From positions 57,160,001 to 57,224,000 of the forward strand of contig NC_068915.1 in the NCBI RefSeq assembly GCF_023091745.1: 64,000 bases of DNA, read 5' to 3'. Position 1 is the stretch's first letter; each line of letters starts with the position of its first letter. The notes below the pieces were generated by a model. The model was not told the origin of the DNA, did no database searches, and was given only the letters and a program-made list of their open reading frames with translations. Made by a program: the position numbers and the translations under genes. This stretch comes from Budorcas taxicolor (taxonomy: Eukaryota > Chordata > Mammalia > Artiodactyla > Bovidae). Positions 23,720-36,310 of the stretch are shown one piece after another.

Positions 23720-23905
23720 GAACTCAAATTCTAGGTCTGCAAATTGTCCTGTGAGTCTGGGGAAATTGTTTGATCATTTTGCCACCCAGCTGACCCCTCT
23801 GAAAAATGAATGGGATAGTACTTACCTTCCAGGATTGCTATGAGAATTCAGAGAGAACACAGCATACCTGGCATGTGGAAAGCACTTAACCAATGTTCTT
23901 TTTTT
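23720..23905 (+). mobile_element. MIR SINE
   Basis: Forward MIR: 'actcaaattctaggtctgcaaa', 'gtgagtctggggaaattg', 'gaatgggatagtacttacctt', 'ggattgctatgagaattcag', 'gcatgtggaaagcactta'. Confidence 0.7.
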
Positions 23906-26515
23906 TTTTTAATCCATATTTTAAGTCTTTCTCTTGATTAAGAATCTGGCATAATGAAATTATTCACATGCATTTTTCCTTTGCCTTTTTTTAATATGGT
24001 AAAAGGCCTTTGATCAAGACATCTGTCTGGGGTGGTGCTTTGTGTCTGGTGCAGAAGGAATGTGAATAGGAAGAATATTCAAGAAATACGTCTTGTACAC
24101 AAGAAAGGCTTATGCAGCCAGAAAAAAACCTTGGAAGTCACACTATTAGCTTGTAAGAAGATAGGTCTAAATTCCTTAAATCACTTATTTAGCATATCAG
24201 TCAGCACTGAGGACTCTGACCCTGGAGATCTGCTACGTAGAGAAGGCGGCCCAGCTTGTCAGTAAGGCAGAGCTAGGACCCGCCTGACGTGGTCCCTAGG
24301 AAAATGATGAAGGAGACAGAGGGGCAGAGTTCAGTAGACTTGCAAGCCCATCCCCTTTCTCAGCGCTGCGCTTCAGAAAAGGGGAGGTGGGTTAGATAAA
24401 TGAGAACAGCTTGCCTCTGCTTTCTGCTTAGGACTCTGGAAAGGACTCACAGCAGTCCCCGCCCTGCCCCTACCTCTGCCAGCAGACCCAGATGTGGCCA
24501 CAGATGGCCATGGCAACAGGAGGCCATGAGATTTACCTTCTCAAGCTACCCTCAATTACCGTGTATCACATATGCTGAGATAGAGCTACTGTTATTCTCG
24601 AGGACAGGTAGAGGTGAACACACCTCTCCTAGGGTGGAAACACTGGATGGAGGGTGGGCCCAAGGCCTGGATTTCTCATCCTCAGCAGGGCAGGGTGGCC
24701 GTAGTTGGCTGCAGGGTAGTACCAGGCTCTGACCAATCTGAGAGGGAAAGGCCAGTATACCTAGGTTAGAGCTGCCCCAACCAGCCATGCTGCCAGTGAT
24801 GGCCATCATCTGGGACTGTGCCCTGGTGATCCATTTTTCCCTTTCAGGATATGAGGCCACCCGGACATCATCTTAGGAAAAGAAGGAGGGGATGGGGAAG
24901 CTGCAGTTTTCCCAAGAGTCAGCATCTTGATTCAAAAAAGAATAAGCACTTAGTAAAGAGTCCTTGGAAATATCAATTCAAACTAGGGTTTAAACTGAAT
25001 AGAACAGAAGCTCATTTTATCCTGATAACCAGAGGATAGAGACTTAGCAGACCAAACCAACTTTAGACAAAATAAAGAAGTTATATTCTGTGTCCATCCA
25101 AGATGTACACAGGTCAGTGAAATTATGTGAGTCTTACATTAGTTTGACCTTCCTAATAATTACTGAACCAGTCAATTCCTTAGTCTCACACTGAGGGTCC
25201 ATCATCAGTTGTGTTGACATGCTTTTCCTCTAGTGCACCTTCTTCCACCACCACCCTCAAGTTCAGTTGAGCCCAGTCTCCTCTATATTCATTTTTCCCT
25301 CCTGACTGCTTGCCTGCTCAAGAATCTCAAAATGCATTTTGCTTCCTGAGTTGCCAAAATACATCATGGGCTTTGTAATTGACAGGATGTGTTGTCATGC
25401 CCTTGGTCCTTTCTCCACATTGTCAACTAATCACTCCTTTTCCATTTTCCATTATTCAAGTGTGTGCTTCTTTCTAAAGTGAAATGCATCTCCCCTTATT
25501 GAATCACACATCATTTCACTCAGGCCAGCACTTCAATTTGTCTAGCTTGCTTCGCATTTCGGTTCTGTCTGTCAAAGCCTGGGCAGGTCTTACCAAGATT
25601 GCTATTCTGTAAAAGTCTTATAAGCATGTTACATCATCCTGCTCCCATCCATGAGCCAGTTTATAAAAAGGGGGAAAGGAAGATTAGTAGATAGTAAAGG
25701 TGATAAAAGGAAAGAAAAGCATTATGTCACCATTGACCTTCCTTGCTCCAGCTGAATTTTAAATACTGGCTCAACATTTCTGCAGTATGGAATGGCTCCT
25801 CTAGAATTCTCAGGCCTGACTTCCCAAGACAGGATTTTTATTCTCCTTTACTTTGTGCACATAGCTGATCTTCTGTAGAGCAGTAGCATTGTGGGAAACT
25901 CCAGAATTTATTGGAGGAGCTGTACTTTGCTGAACATGTAACTCTGCTAAATTGTGACTGTCCCTTACACAAACTCTGGAAATCACCCAAGAGGATTAGT
26001 CCCTCAATAAATAGAATGAGAGATCCCCATTTCCAGGTGACCCTTAAGTAACCCAGGCAGGTCCAATCACCATGAAGTCTTTCTCAAACTCTGAACACAT
26101 GGCGGCTATTTCTTTCCATCCTTATTTTCTGTTTCTTATAGAAAGGAGAGGAGACCTTTTAACAAGTCTTTGCACAGTTGAAGAACATTCATTTAAGAGG
26201 TCTGCTCTGTCAATAAGCAGTTATAAACAACTGACAAAGTAACTGAAGCCCGGTTTTCTTATCTGTAAAGCAAAGTGTTTCTTCAGCCCAATCTTGTTTC
26301 CTCTCAGCTCCCAAAATTATGACTCCTCGACCTTCTGTCTGTATTGGCAGGCCACATCACCTTTCTGTCACTGCTGCTCTATCTAGAGGTGCCTCTAGAT
26401 ACCCCCTCTGAAGAACAGTCCTGTGCCTGTATCCTTCAGGTCCAGACTCCTGTCTTACTTCCTCATAATGTCTGCCCCACATCCCCAGGGCAGGTTATGG
26501 CACTTGGGTCCCATG
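23906..26515. other. Longest repeat-poor stretch of the central intron
   Basis: About 2.6 kb in which I assign no repeat family. It includes a locally G/C-richer part (24220-24880) with overlapping open frames on both strands (110 and 102 codons). These have no recognisable motifs, no paired splice signals that I trust, and proline/serine-rich low-complexity translations, so I do not call genes. Confidence 0.45.
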
Positions 26516-26519
26516 GGCT

Positions 26520-26830
26520 TCACTCATTTATTCAGACAGTTATTGAGCCTCTGCTCTGCTTAGGCCAAGTTGTGCATGCAGAAGATATTCTAGTGTTGAA
26601 AACACACCTAGTCCCTGCCCTCAGGGAGTTTACAGTCTCACAGAGAATACAGTCATCACGATGCTGACTGGGGTGGTGCTTGCTGCAGAGGAAATGCACA
26701 GAGCTCGGGCACGCATGATGGGGATGCCTCGTGGAACCTAGAGGCACAGGAAGGCCAGCTGAGGAACTGGTACCAGTCTGTGCCGAATTCTGAAGGCTGG
26801 GTAGATGGCCAAGTTAATAAGACCATTTCT
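26520..26830 (-). mobile_element. L2 LINE relic, reverse orientation
   Basis: 'cactcatttattcagacagttattgagcc', 'cctagtccctgccctcagggagtttacagtct' and 'tgctgcagaggaaatgcac' match the reverse L2 3' region. Confidence 0.6.
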
Positions 26831-26871
26831 GGCAAAAGGAACATATTTTCATAAGCAAATTTGGGAAGGAA

Positions 26872-27080
26872 CTTTATGTGGCACCCACTGCCTGCCAGGC
26901 ACTTATTCTAAGTGCAGTATGTATATTAACTTGTTTAATCTTTCCTAGGAGCCTAGGAGGTAAATTCTATCTTTGCATTTTGTTAGATAAGGACACTTAG
27001 AAATATTGAAAGTAACTATTAGAGATCCCACAGCTAATAAGTGGCAGAGTCAGAATGTGAATCAGTGCTATTTGGCCCTA
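26872..27080 (-). mobile_element. MIR SINE, reverse orientation
   Basis: 'cactgcctgccaggcacttattctaagtg', 'gtttaatctttcctaggagcc' and 'cccacagctaataagtggcagagtcagaatgtg' are the reverse MIR landmarks in order. Confidence 0.78.
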
Positions 27081-27293
27081 GGGTCTGTGTTAATTAGTGT
27101 ACCAAAAAGCCTCTTATATATTCATGAAAATGTTTATAAATGTTTAGGTATATAATTTATACCTGTATATATGTAAGTGTATGTGCATATATAAATGTGT
27201 ACTCACATATACACGTGTTGTACAAATGTGTGTGAGGAATATACAGCTGGAACGTGACCCATGAGTGACAACATGGTATAAGGTGAAGTTGGA

Positions 27294-27383
27294 GGAGAAT
27301 CCCCATGGACAGAGGAGCCTGGCCGGCTACAGTCCATGAGGTCGCACAGAGTTGGACACGACTGAGCAACTAAGCACAGCTCA
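27294..27383 (+). mobile_element. Bov-A-type SINE fragment
   Basis: About 90 bp of the right-hand BovB-derived tail (CATGGACAGAGGAGCCTGG ... GACACGACTGAGCAACTAAG). It is preceded by a TA/TG-rich low-complexity tract at 27145-27240. Confidence 0.85.
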
Positions 27384-27477
27384 GCTCGTGCAGGGTCTCA
27401 TAAATCAGGTCACAGATTCTAGACTCTGTCTTCAGGTGATAGGGAGCATAAGCCTGGAAAGTGCTAGAAAGCAATGT

Positions 27478-27640
27478 TAGCAGCCCAGGTTCAAACCCCA
27501 CATCTGCTGCTTGCTACCTGTGTGACTGTGAGCAAGTTACTTCTCTAGGCCTCAGCCTTTTCATTTACAAACTAGGGATAATATTTCTGCCTATTCCTAT
27601 GTTTTAAGGAGTAAGTAAGTTATTCTGTGTAGTGTCTCTT
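27478..27640 (+). mobile_element. MIR SINE
   Basis: 'caggttcaaaccccacatctgctgcttgctacctgtgtgactgtgagcaagttacttctctaggcctcag' is recognisable forward MIR core, with a degraded 3' part. Confidence 0.8.
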
Positions 27641-27649
27641 AGAATGAAA

Positions 27650-28350
27650 GGAAATCTTAACGAGGGCATCAGATTTGCATTTTAAAAAGATTCCTCTGCC
27701 TGTAGGGTAGTGAGTGAATGAGAAGGAGCAAGAAGGGGAGCAGGGAGATGATTTAGGAAACCGACTTAGCAGCAGCAGCAGTGATACAAGAATGGGTGTG
27801 CACAGCAGGTCACTCTTGTATAGTGGTGGCTGATATTCCCCAGATAGAGCAGAGCCATCCGAAGTCGGGATCTCTTTGCACGCTGGCTAAGGTTCCTTTA
27901 TGCAGTGAGTTTCCCCAGCTTGGTCTCAACATTGATGCATGGGACTCCTGACCTGCAGCTTCTTGTCTGCCTTCAACAACTTCTGGTACCTTCTTGGTGT
28001 CCCCAAGTTCATTAAGCCTTAAATAGTCAGAGGTCCTGCCTTAGTTGAGTGTTTAGTTCTTGCTTACCATCATATTACCATTCGTTGTTAGGACTGTCCC
28101 GAGGCCGCATCTCCCAAGACACAGAGGCATCAGGTTTGAGGAGTCAGTCATCTTTGTGAGGCTTTGAATGAAACATTATCCTCACTCACGCTATTGGATC
28201 CTCTTTCTGGGGAGCGTATATGACCGCTGGGGCCAGCCTGTTCTTGTGCTTGATTTAGGACCTGATTTTCTCAGAAATCGGGATACCTTAGTCATGCTCC
28301 CATCTATCCTAGTCAGATAACACTTCACCAAGAGAAAAATTGCAGGTGAC
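27650..28350. other. Intronic DNA, nothing recognised
   Basis: A short CAG run at about 27769-27780. No repeat family or exon assigned. Confidence 0.4.
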
Positions 28351-28355
28351 CTAAG

Positions 28356-28572
28356 AGACTTCCCTGGTGGCTCAGATGGTAAAGCATCTGCCTACAGTGC
28401 GGGAGACCTGGGTTCCATCCCTGGGTCCGGAAGATCCCTTCCTAGAGAAGGAAATGGCAACCCACTCCAGTGCTCTTGCCTGGAAAATCCCGTGGACAGA
28501 GGAGCGTAGTAGGCTACAGTCCATGGGGTCACAAAGAGTTAGACATGACTGAGAAACTTCACTATCACTAAG
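28356..28572 (+). mobile_element. Bov-tA SINE
   Basis: Complete: head GACTTCCCTGGTGGCTCAG, B-box-like GGGTTCCATCC, body 'gaaggaaatggcaacccactcc', tail 'agagttagacatgactgag'. Little diverged in the head. Confidence 0.93.
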
Positions 28573-29169
28573 TCATCAGCATTTGCAATAGTTCTAATAA
28601 AAGTGACTACAAATAACATGCCTGAGTGAAAAACCCAAAGTTGGTTCTGTTCCATCCAGTTTTCTGTGTTTTTCCCGTTTCTTGTATCCCATGCATCTGG
28701 GGAAGGTCACTCTTAACCAGAGTAAGAATTTCCAGATCCATAAACTGTAGCTTATCACTGGAAACAGTATCTGACGAACCTAGTCTGAGGCATAAGAATG
28801 CATGTATACCTATGGCTGATTCATGTTGACGTATGGCAGAAATCAACACAACATTATAAAGCAATTATCCTCCAATTAAATTTTTAAAATCATGTCTTAT
28901 AAATGTAAAGGCCAGTAAGACTAGAGAAATACTATTTTAACAGAAACAAACTCCTAACTATAATGTGAGTTTTTTTCAGTACAAAACAAGATAATTCCTA
29001 CAGAGGAAATGTCCTAGGTAAGGGCAGAATCATCAGAGTGAGTGTGTAGCCTCCCATGGTAATACCTTTGAGAGGCAGCCTCCATCTTAGTACCGTGTTT
29101 GTTCAACACCAGAACCAGTCATGCTGTCTCTGTAGTTACATTTTTTTGCATTCAGATAGTGTCATATGG

Positions 29170-29445
29170 AGAAGGCAACGGCACCCCACTCCAGTACTCT
29201 TGCGTGGAAAATCCCATGGACGAAGGAGCCTGGTGGGCTGCAGTCCATGGGGTCACTAAGAGTCGGACACAACTGAGCGACTTCACTTTGACTTTTCACT
29301 TTCATGCATTGGAGAAGGAAATGGCAACCCACTCCAGTGTTCTTGCCTGGAGAATCCCAGGGACGGGGAGCCTGGTGGGCTGCCGCCTATGGGGTCGCAC
29401 AGAGTCGGGCACGACTGAAGCGACTCAGCAGCAGCAAGCAGCAGC
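29170..29445 (+). mobile_element. Bov-A2 dimer SINE, 12-bp target duplication
   Basis: Two BovB-derived monomers separated by a 'cttttcactttcatgcattggag' linker, ending CAGCAGCAGCAAGCAGC. AGTGTCATATGG is repeated at 29158-29169 and 29446-29457. Confidence 0.95.
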
Positions 29446-29457
29446 AGTGTCATATGG

Positions 29458-29664
29458 CTTCCCAGGTGGCACTAGAGGTAAGAATCTGCCTGCCAGTGCA
29501 GGAGACACAAGAGAGTCCTGGGTAGGGAAGATCCCCTGGAGGAGGAAATGGCCCCCCACTCCAGTATTCTTGCCTGGAAAATTCCATGGGTAGAGGAGCC
29601 TGGTGCACCACAGCCCATGGGGCTGCAAAGAGTCAGGCCCTGCTGAGCAGCTGAACACACACAC
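29458..29664 (+). mobile_element. Bov-tA SINE immediately downstream of Bov-A2
   Basis: The head begins CTTCCCAGGTGGCACTAGAGG and the tail ends 'ctgagcagctgaacacacacac'. AGTGTC appears again at 29665-29670, so this SINE seems to have used the same target as the Bov-A2 beside it. Confidence 0.92.
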
Positions 29665-29670
29665 AGTGTC

Positions 29671-30747
29671 CTACAGCTTGGGAAAATTGAGAAGGAAAAT
29701 ATTTTGGAAAATATTTCAAAGGCTCTTAATGTGAAGCCATTATAAATTGAAATTTGACTTTTTGTTTTATTTTGATAAAGCATAAGGTTATTATTTGTTT
29801 CTTACACAGTTGCTTTATTGTTTGTTCAGTAATCTTGGTATTCAAATGATTGTGTCTGATTTCAACTGGTAAAATTTGTTAGAGCTTTTATTTTCTGGCT
29901 TTTTTTTGTTTTCAGACCAATTCAGCACATTATAATGAGCATGATAAATTAGCTTCCCTAAGAATATTTTTAAAGAAGTTAGATAGTTTTAAGTGAAAAA
30001 AGATAAAATCAAATTACTTTCCTGAGCTTTTATATTAAATGATGAAATAAGCAAAGGCACATAAAATGTGCTGTCAACAAGGTAGTATTCCAATAAATAG
30101 TAAATTAGATTCTAGTGTCTGCAGTGCCTGGACATTAGGCCAGAAGCTAAACTTAATTTTTAAAGCATATGATAAATCTTGTCTTTTTGAGCACTTTGGG
30201 TTCCAGCCACTTCTTGCCAGTTATTGATTTGTGGATATATGGCATTTCTGTTTGCCCATAATAGTGTTTTGTATGGCATAAGCTAAATGTTTCATTTATT
30301 TATTTCCTCCTTGTCTTCATGGTTGCTTGATTTTATTTTTCATCATTTTCTGCTCATAAAGACATTTGAGAAAGAACAATTTAAATATTCTGTTACTTCC
30401 AGCTTTTCTTTAAACAGTGCAGTTGAAGTAAGGATACATGTACCTATGAAGGCCTGGGTGAAGGCAGTGGTGGCCAAATTTTAAGGAAATAACAGGTGCA
30501 AAAACTATTACAAAAGACTCCTATAGATGGCAAATAAATCTTGTGACATTTCGGCTTCTATTTAAAAAATAAGTGAATGCCTTGTTTTGACTTCTACCCT
30601 GGTCATTTGTTCACATTTAGTGAGATCTTATTGCTTAGCTCTTCATATACTAGGTGCATGATTTAAACATTTCTGTTCTTACTCTCAGTTCTTTGAGTTG
30701 GAGTTATAAGACCTATAGAAAATCACAGTCCAAGCTAAATGTGCTGA
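29671..30747. other. Intronic DNA, nothing recognised
   Basis: AT-rich, no assignable repeat or exon. Confidence 0.4.
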
Positions 30748-32111
30748 GTATTACTGAGATATAATTCAGTTCACGTATCATAAAAATTTGCCCACTTAAA
30801 GTATACAATTCAGTGTTTTTAGTATATTCACAGTTATGTAATCACTGCCAAAATCAATTTTAGAATACTTCCATCATCCAAAGAAGAAATCCCGTCCCTT
30901 TGGCATCACTCCATAATTGCCCTATCCCCCTGCCTCCCAGCCCTGGACAACCAGTAATCTGCTTTTTGACCATATAGATTTGCCTGTTCTAGACCTTTCA
31001 TGTAAATGGAATCATGCAACAGGTGATCTTCTGTGACTAGCTTCTTTCCCTGAGGATAGCATTTTCAAGGCTCATCCATGTTGTAACATGTATCAGTATT
31101 TCATTACTTTTTCCTTGCCAGAACATAGCCCATTGTGTGATGTATATCATTTTTTATATCCATTGATCACATTTTGAACATTTGAAGTGTTTCCACTTTT
31201 TGACTATTGTGAATACTACTGTTATGAACATTCATGTACAAATATTTTGTCTAGAGGTAGGTTTTCATCTCTCTTGGGTATATATCAACAATAATTTGCT
31301 GGATCATATGGTAGTTCGTTCAGTTATTTGGGGAACTGCCAGACTGTTCTCTAAAGTGGCTGCGCTGTTTCATATTCCTACCAGCAGTGCATGAGGTTTG
31401 TAATTGCTCCACATCTTTATCAACACTTGTTATCAGTCTTTTTGATCATAGCTATCCTAGTGGGTATGAAGTGTTTTCTTGTAGTTTTGATTTTTAATCC
31501 CCCTGATGACTAATGAAATTATCTTTTCATGTGGTAACATTGATTAGACTATTGGCAATCTGAATATATTCTGTGAAGAAATATCACTCAGATCTTTTGT
31601 CTATTTTAAAATGGGTTGTCTTATTGAGTTGTAGGAGTTCCTAATATATTCCAGATACAAACCTATTATCAAATATGATTTACAAATATTTTCTTCCATT
31701 TTAAGGGTACCTTCTTCACTTTCTTGTTAGTGTCTTTCGAATCACAATTTTTTTTTAATTTTGAGAAGTCGAATTTAGTTTACTTATTTATAACTTCGCA
31801 ATCATATCTAAAAAATCATTGTCAAATCAAGGTCACAATGATGTTTTCTATAAGAATCTGATTTTATAGTTTTAACTCTTAATTTATGTTTAGGATCCAT
31901 TTTTAGTTAATTTTTATATATGGTGTGAGATAGGAATAAAACCTCAATCTATTGCATGTAATTGTCCAGTTATCGCAATACTGTTGACTATTTTGCCACC
32001 CTTGTTGAAATTAGTTGACCATAAGTGTGAGAATTTGTTTCTGGATTTTTAATTTTATTCCATTGAATACACTATGCCAGTATCACACTATCTTGATTAT
32101 TGTAGTTTCAT

Positions 32112-33050
32112 CAGTTCAGTTCAGTTGCTCAGTCATGTCTGACTCTTTGCGACCCAATAAACCACATGGAGCACACCAGGCCTCCCTGTCCATCACCAAC
32201 TCCTGGAGTCCACCCAAACCCATGTCCATTGATTCGTTGATGCCATCCAACCATCTCATCCTCTGTCATCCCCTTCTCCTCCTGCCCTCAGTCTTTCCCA
32301 GCATCAGGGTCTTTTTCAAGGCTGAAATCACCATCTGCAGTGATTTTGGAGCCCAGAAAAATAAAGTCAGCTGCTGTTTCCCCATCTATTTGCCATGAAG
32401 TGATGGGACCAGATGCCATGATCTTCGTTTTCTGAATGTTGAGCATTAAGCCAACTTTTTCACTCTCCCCTTTCACTTTCATCAACAGGCTGTTCAGTTC
32501 CTCTTCACTTTCTGCCATAAGGGTGGTGTCATCTGCATATCTGAGGTTATTGATATTTCTCCCGACAATCTTGATCCCAGCTTGTGCTTCCTCCAGCCCA
32601 CCGTTTCTCATGATGTACTCTGCATATAAATTAAATAAGCAGGGTGACAGTATACAGCCTTGACGTACTCGTTTTCCTATTTGGAACCAACCTGTTGTTC
32701 CATGTCTGTTGTTCCAGTTCTAACTGTTGCTTCCTGACCTGCCTGTAGGTTTCTCAAGAGGCAGGTCAGGTGGTCCGGTATTCCCATCTCTTTCAGAATT
32801 TTCCACAGTTTATTGTGATCAACACAGTCAAAGGCTTTGACATAGTCAATAAAGCAGAAATAGATGTTTTTCTGGAACTCTCTTGCTTTTTTAATGATCC
32901 ATTGGATGTTGGCAATTTGATTTCTGGTTCCTCTGCCTTTTCTAAAACCAGCTTGAACATCTGGAAGTTCATGGTTTACATATTGCTGAAGTCTGGCTTG
33001 GAGAATGTTGAGCATGACTTTACTGGCGTGTGAGATGAGTGCAGTTGTGT
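32112..33050 (-). mobile_element. BovB LINE, internal deletion, inserted in L1
   Basis: The 3' tail begins CAGTTCAGTTCAGTTGC at 32112. At about 32319 the sequence jumps from the 3' region (CAGGGTCTTTTTCAAG) to the RT thumb (AATCACCATCTGCAG), losing about 360 bp relative to the copy at 1926-3233. The RT palm with YADD is readable in 32288-32611 (minus), and the upstream frame in 32677-33015 (minus). TGTAGTTTCAT (32101) and TGTAGCTTCAT (33051) form an 11-bp target duplication with one change, and the L1 resumes on the other side. Confidence 0.93.
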
Positions 33051-33436
33051 TGTAGCTTCATACTGAGTTTGAAATCTGAAAGTGTGAGTCTTCCAACTTA
33101 ATTCTCCTTTTGCAAGATTATTTTGGTTGTTCTGGGGCTCTTGAATTTCCATATGATTTTTAGGATCAGCTTGTCAATTTCTGTAAGCCAGCTGGAAGTT
33201 TTATAGTGATTGCATTGAATCTATAGCTTTATCTAGAGGTGTTGCCATCTTAATATTTACTCCCCCCATCCATTTATAGGGGATGTATTTCAATGGTGTT
33301 TTGTAATTTTCAAAATGTAAAATTTGCATTTCTTTTGTTCAGTTTATTTATGTGCGTTTTATTCTTTCTCATGCTCTTAAATGGACTTTTTTATTTATCT
33401 ACGATTTCTCTTGCTAGTATATAGAAGTACAGTTTG

Positions 33437-34395
33437 GTTCAGTTGCTCAGTCATGTCCGACTCTTTGCCACCCCGTGGACTGCAGCAGGCCAGGCTTCCC
33501 TGTCCATCACCAACTCCTGGAGCTTACTCAAACTCATGTCCATCGAGTCGGTGATGCCATCCAACCATCCCATCCTCTGTCGTCTCCTTCTCCTCCTGCC
33601 TTCAATCTTTCCCAACAACAGGGTCTTTTCCAATGAGTCAGTTCTTCACATCAGGTGGTCATAGTATTGGATTTCAGCTTCAGCATCAGTCCTTCCAATG
33701 AATATTCAGGACTGATTTCCTTTAGGATGGACTGGGTGGATTTCCTTGCTCTCCAAGGGACTTTCAAGAGGCTTCTCCAACACCACAGTTCAAAAACATC
33801 AGTTCTTCATCACTCAGCTTTCTTCACAGTCCAACTCTCACATCCATACATGACCACAGGAAAAACCATAGCCTTGACTAGACGGACCTTTGTTGGCAAA
33901 GCAACGTCTCTGCTTTTCAATATGCTATCTAGGTTGGTCATAACTTTCCTTCCAAGGAGTAAGCATCTTTTAATTTCATGGCTGCAGTCACCATCTGCAG
34001 TGATTTTGGAGCCCAAAAAAATAAAGTCTGACACTGTTTCCCCATCTATTTCCCTTTAGATACCTTAAAAGCTCTTTAAAGAAATTTCAATAGAAGAAAA
34101 TATCTACGTTGTCTTTTATAATTTCATTTCACCTAGATATGTGTTAAACTTTACCCATTGTCTTGTGTTTAACTATTATTGATGAACTGGACCCAAAAGT
34201 GGTTAGAGCACAGGTCTTACTTTTCCTCCAAGGAGCAAGCATCTTTTAATTTCATGGCTGCAGTCACCATCTGCAGTGATTTTGGAACCCAAGAAAATAA
34301 AGTCTGTCACTGTTTCCATGGTTTCCCCATCTATTTGCCATAAAGTGATGGGACCGGATGCCATGATCTTAGTTTTCTGAATATTGAGTTTTACA
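33437..34395 (-). mobile_element. BovB LINE with internal duplication around non-BovB sequence
   Basis: 33437-34057 is BovB 3' region and RT thumb. About 150 bp that are not BovB follow (34058-34206). Then 34210-34395 is BovB again, repeating the part already seen at 33943-34052 (CAAGGAG.AAGCATCTTTT through CCCCATCTATTT) before moving on to the next RT segment. Host L1 flanks TACAGTTTGG (33430) and TACAGTTGGG (34394) look like a target duplication for the whole block. Confidence 0.85.
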
Positions 34396-36310
34396 GTTGG
34401 GTTTTATACGTTGATCTTGTATTCTACAACCTTGCACAACTCATTAGTTATAAGTTTTTTAGTGGTTTCCTTAGAATTTTCAATATATAAGATTTTGTGA
34501 TCTATGAATAAAGGTGGATCTGCTTTCTCCTTTCCTTTATGGACTTATTTTATTTCTTTTCTTGCCCAGTTGCCCTGGCTGGAACCTCCACCTCCAGTGT
34601 AGTGTAGAATAAAAGTGGAAATACTGGATATCTTTCTTCTGCTTCTATCTTAGGTAGAAAGCTTTCAGTGCTCCTTAAGTATAATGTTAAATATGTTTTT
34701 CTTCAATACATGCCCTTTACTCAGGTTGAAGAAGTTGATTTCTATTACTAGTTGAGGGTTTGTTTTTTTTTTTTTTAAATCACAAAGCGGTGTTGGATTT
34801 AGATGGACCCTTTTTGTATCTGTTGAGACTGACTATATTGGCTTTGTCCTTTATTCTATTAATATGTAGTGTCTCCCATTAGTTGATTTTCTGGTGCTAA
34901 ACCAACCCTACATTTATGGAATAAATCCCACCTAGTTGTGTTGTATAATTCTTATGTGCTACCAGGTTAGGAATTTTAGTACTTTTGTTGAGGATGTTTA
35001 TTTTCATAAGAGATGTTGCTTTGTATTTTCCTCATAATATTTTTGCCTAACTGTGGTACCAAGATCATACTGGTCTCAGAGTAATTTAGGAATGTTCTTT
35101 TGTAGACTGAATAATTGATACAAATTCTTTTGTAAACATTTGGTAGAATTCACCAGTTTATCCATCTGAACCTAGGCTTTTCTTTTTATGCAGCTTTTTA
35201 AAACTTACTACTTAATCTCTTGTCATAAATATCTTCACATTTTCTATTCTATCTTGAGTCAATTTACATAGCCAGTGTCTCTCTAGGAATTTGTCCATTT
35301 CATGGAAGGGATCTAACTAATTGGCACAGAGATGTCCATAGTATTCTCTAATAATTCTTTTATTTCTGTAAGGTTAGTAGTTATAGCCTCTTTCACCCCA
35401 CATTTTAGATAGCTTTTTTGTTTTTTTTTTTTTGGTCTATTCAGTTAGTTTTGTCTCTTTTGTTGATCTCTTCAAAGAACCAATTTTTGGTTTCACTGTT
35501 TTCTCTAAATTTTCTATTGTTTCATTAATTTCCGTTGTCATCTATCATTTCCTTCCTCCTGCTTGCTTTGGCTTGCCCTTGATCTCCTCTTCCTATTGTC
35601 TTCAGTGAAATTATTGAAATCTTAATTTTTATATAGGTGTTTACAGCTCTAAATTCCCTCTAAGTACTACTTTACTTGCATCTCATAGTTTCAGTATGTT
35701 TTATCTTCATTTTCATTCATCTCAAAGTAATTTTTAATTTCCCTAGTAATTTCTTCTTTGATTCATTGGTCATTTAGGAGTGTTAATTTCCAAATACTTG
35801 TGAATTTTCCAAGTTTCTATTATTGATTTCTGATACCATCCAATTGTATTCAGAGAACATACTTTATATGAATTAAATCCATTTAAGGTTATTGAGGCTT
35901 GTTTTATGATCTAACATATGTTCTATCCTGAGAATGTTCTATGTGGACTTAAGAATGTACATTCTGTTGTTGGATAGATTGTCCTAAGACATATTAGATC
36001 TAGTTGGTTTATAAGTATTGCTTCAGTCTTCTAGGATTTTGGTGATCTTCTTTCTAGTTCTTCTTCCAATTATTGAATGACATATTCAAGTCTCCAGTTG
36101 TTACAGCTGAATTGTCAATTTCTCCTTCACTGCTATCAGTTTGTGGTTCATGTATATTAAGGTTCTTTGTTTGTTGCTAGCATGTGAGATAAGTGCAATT
36201 GTGTGGTAGTTTGAGCATTCTTTGGCATTGCCTTTCTTTGGAATTGGAATGAAAAGTGACCTTTTCCAGTCCTGTGGCCACTGCTGAGTTTTCCAAATTT
36301 GCTGGCATAT

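Noticed and set aside
24400..24860. Overlapping 110- and 102-codon frames in a G/C-richer patch, considered as a possible exon or CpG-island gene
   Set aside because: No recognisable motif, low-complexity translation, no convincing splice pair, and CpG remains sparse by eye.
29099..29593. Plus-strand open frame of 164 codons
   Set aside because: It runs through a Bov-A2 and a Bov-tA; SINE-derived translation with no protein-family features.
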